The translations under genes were made by a program, and so were the position numbers. From the IMG/VR virus record IMGVR_UViG_3300012936_004598, positions 1 through 39,230 of that record: a stretch of DNA of 39,230 bases; one strand, written 5' to 3'. Below are positions 38,632 through 39,230 of this stretch, one piece after another. The DNA comes from a virus. The stretch's first letter is position 1, and every line of letters begins with the position of its first letter. A model generated the notes under the pieces. That model searched no databases. It was not told the origin of the DNA and worked only from the letters and a program-made list of their open reading frames with translations.

Positions 38632-39230
38632 ATGCCGAGACTAAGTTTATACAAACCCGAAAAGGGAAAAGATTACGCTTTTCTAGATAAAACTATCACT
38701 GAAATGTTTACAGTCGGTGGTACAGATATCTTTGTCCATAAGTATTTAGGACCAAAAAATCCATCTGAAGATGATGCCACAGCAACAACACCTCGTTATG
38801 ATGCTGTAAAAGAAACAAACATTCAAGACATGTTGTTTATGGAAAATAGAGATCGAAAATATGATCCAGATGTGTATACAATGCGTGGCATATACAATGT
38901 CAGTGATGTAGATTTTGATATGAGCCAATTTGGTTTATTTTTACAAAATGATATTATTTTTATGACTATTCCTATAAATTATAGTGTAAAAACTTTAGGA
39001 CGTAAAATTATGTCTGGTGATGTTATAGAGTTACCTCACTTAAAAGACGAAAATGCTCTAAATGATTTTTCATATGCTTTAAAAAGATTTTATGTAGTTG
39101 AAGACGTCAACCGAGCAAGTGAAGGTTTTTCGCCGACTTGGTACCCACATTTGTATAGAATTAAAATGAAGCAAATACTAGACGCACAAGAATTTAAAGA
39201 TATTTTAGATTTGCCAGCAGAAGAAGGCGC
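38632..39230 (+). CDS. 14: gp14-like neck protein (5' part, cut by window end)
   Basis: The frame is open from the ATG at 38632 to the window end, giving 199 residues of a protein that in T4 has 256. It begins MPRLSLYKPEKGKDYAFLDK and continues with EMFTVGGTDIFVHKYLGP, MLFMENRDRKYDPDVYTMRGIYNVSDVDFDMSQFGLFL, LGRKIMSGDVIELPHLKDENALNDF and FYVVEDVNRASEGFSPTWYPHLYRIKM, which matches gp14 of marine T4-like phages. With gp13 it closes the neck. Its direction is opposite to gp13, which differs from the collinear order in T4. Confidence 0.85.
   Translation, partial: MPRLSLYKPEKGKDYAFLDKTITEMFTVGGTDIFVHKYLGPKNPSEDDATATTPRYDAVKETNIQDMLFMENRDRKYDPDVYTMRGIYNVSDVDFDMSQFGLFLQNDIIFMTIPINYSVKTLGRKIMSGDVIELPHLKDENALNDFSYALKRFYVVEDVNRASEGFSPTWYPHLYRIKMKQILDAQEFKDILDLPAEEG

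Noticed and set aside
1-39230. tRNA genes, CRISPR arrays and insertion sequences
   Set aside because: Gaps between genes are all under about 120 bases and show no cloverleaf, spaced repeats or transposase; none could be supported.

Overview
The window is part of the genome of an AT-rich, T4-like (Myoviridae-type) marine phage. The evidence is a near-complete set of T4 core proteins in their marine-phage forms: neck gp13/gp14, dNMP kinase gp1, sheath gp18, tube gp19, head completion gp4, terminase gp16/gp17, SSB gp32, UvsX, UvsY and UvsW. The low GC and overall style resemble T4-like phages of SAR11/Pelagibacter or cyanobacteria. The host cannot be proven from this sequence, and a metagenomic origin is likely. 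Almost everything is on the minus strand, so transcription runs from high to low coordinates.

Layout, in the order of minus-strand transcription. (1) 38.6-25 kb is the virion and packaging module: gp14 (plus strand, cut by the window end) diverges from gp13; then gp1 kinase with a convergent HNH gene, gp18 (greatly enlarged), gp19, a second tube-like protein, two small genes including gp4, gp16, two unknown genes, gp17 and a 759-residue unknown. T4-type late promoters (NATAAATA) mark most of these genes, and two rho-independent terminators divide the module. (2) 24.9-22.1 kb is the recombination module: gp32, uvsX, a small acidic gene and uvsY. It is driven by a good sigma70-type promoter that sits inside two perfect dyads. 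(3) 22.1-9.2 kb is an 18-gene glycan island with overlapping genes: glycosyltransferases, capsule-type proteins, sulfotransferases, methyltransferases, an SGNH hydrolase and a nucleotidyltransferase-cupin fusion. It lies between uvsY and uvsW. (4) 9.1-5.6 kb holds a 419-residue unknown, uvsW, a conserved phage protein and a cupin, starting from a sigma70-type promoter. (5) 5.6-1.8 kb is a metabolic cargo cluster: an NCS2 purine permease, a small unknown, an FkbM methyltransferase (apparently frameshifted), kdsA (Kdo-8-phosphate synthase) and hemE (uroporphyrinogen decarboxylase). (6) 1.7-0 kb holds two conserved marine T4-like phage proteins and a 2-oxoglutarate/Fe(II) oxygenase, behind another sigma70-type promoter.

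How the parts may work together: Kdo supply by KdsA, together with four capsule-synthesis-like paralogues, seven glycosyltransferase-like proteins and modifying enzymes, suggests that the phage builds or remodels a surface polysaccharide (host envelope or virion glycan). HemE and the purine permease look like auxiliary metabolic genes that would support tetrapyrrole synthesis and nucleobase uptake during infection. These are inferences from family membership.

The most unusual signals are: hemE plus kdsA plus a purine transporter in one phage cluster; a recurrent arrangement in which the late-promoter octamer lies exactly five bases before the start codon of four genes, predicting leaderless late mRNAs; a single-base lesion in the FkbM gene; and the regulatory architecture upstream of gp32. 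No tRNA, rRNA, CRISPR array or insertion sequence was recognised. There is no stretch longer than about 120 bases without a gene.
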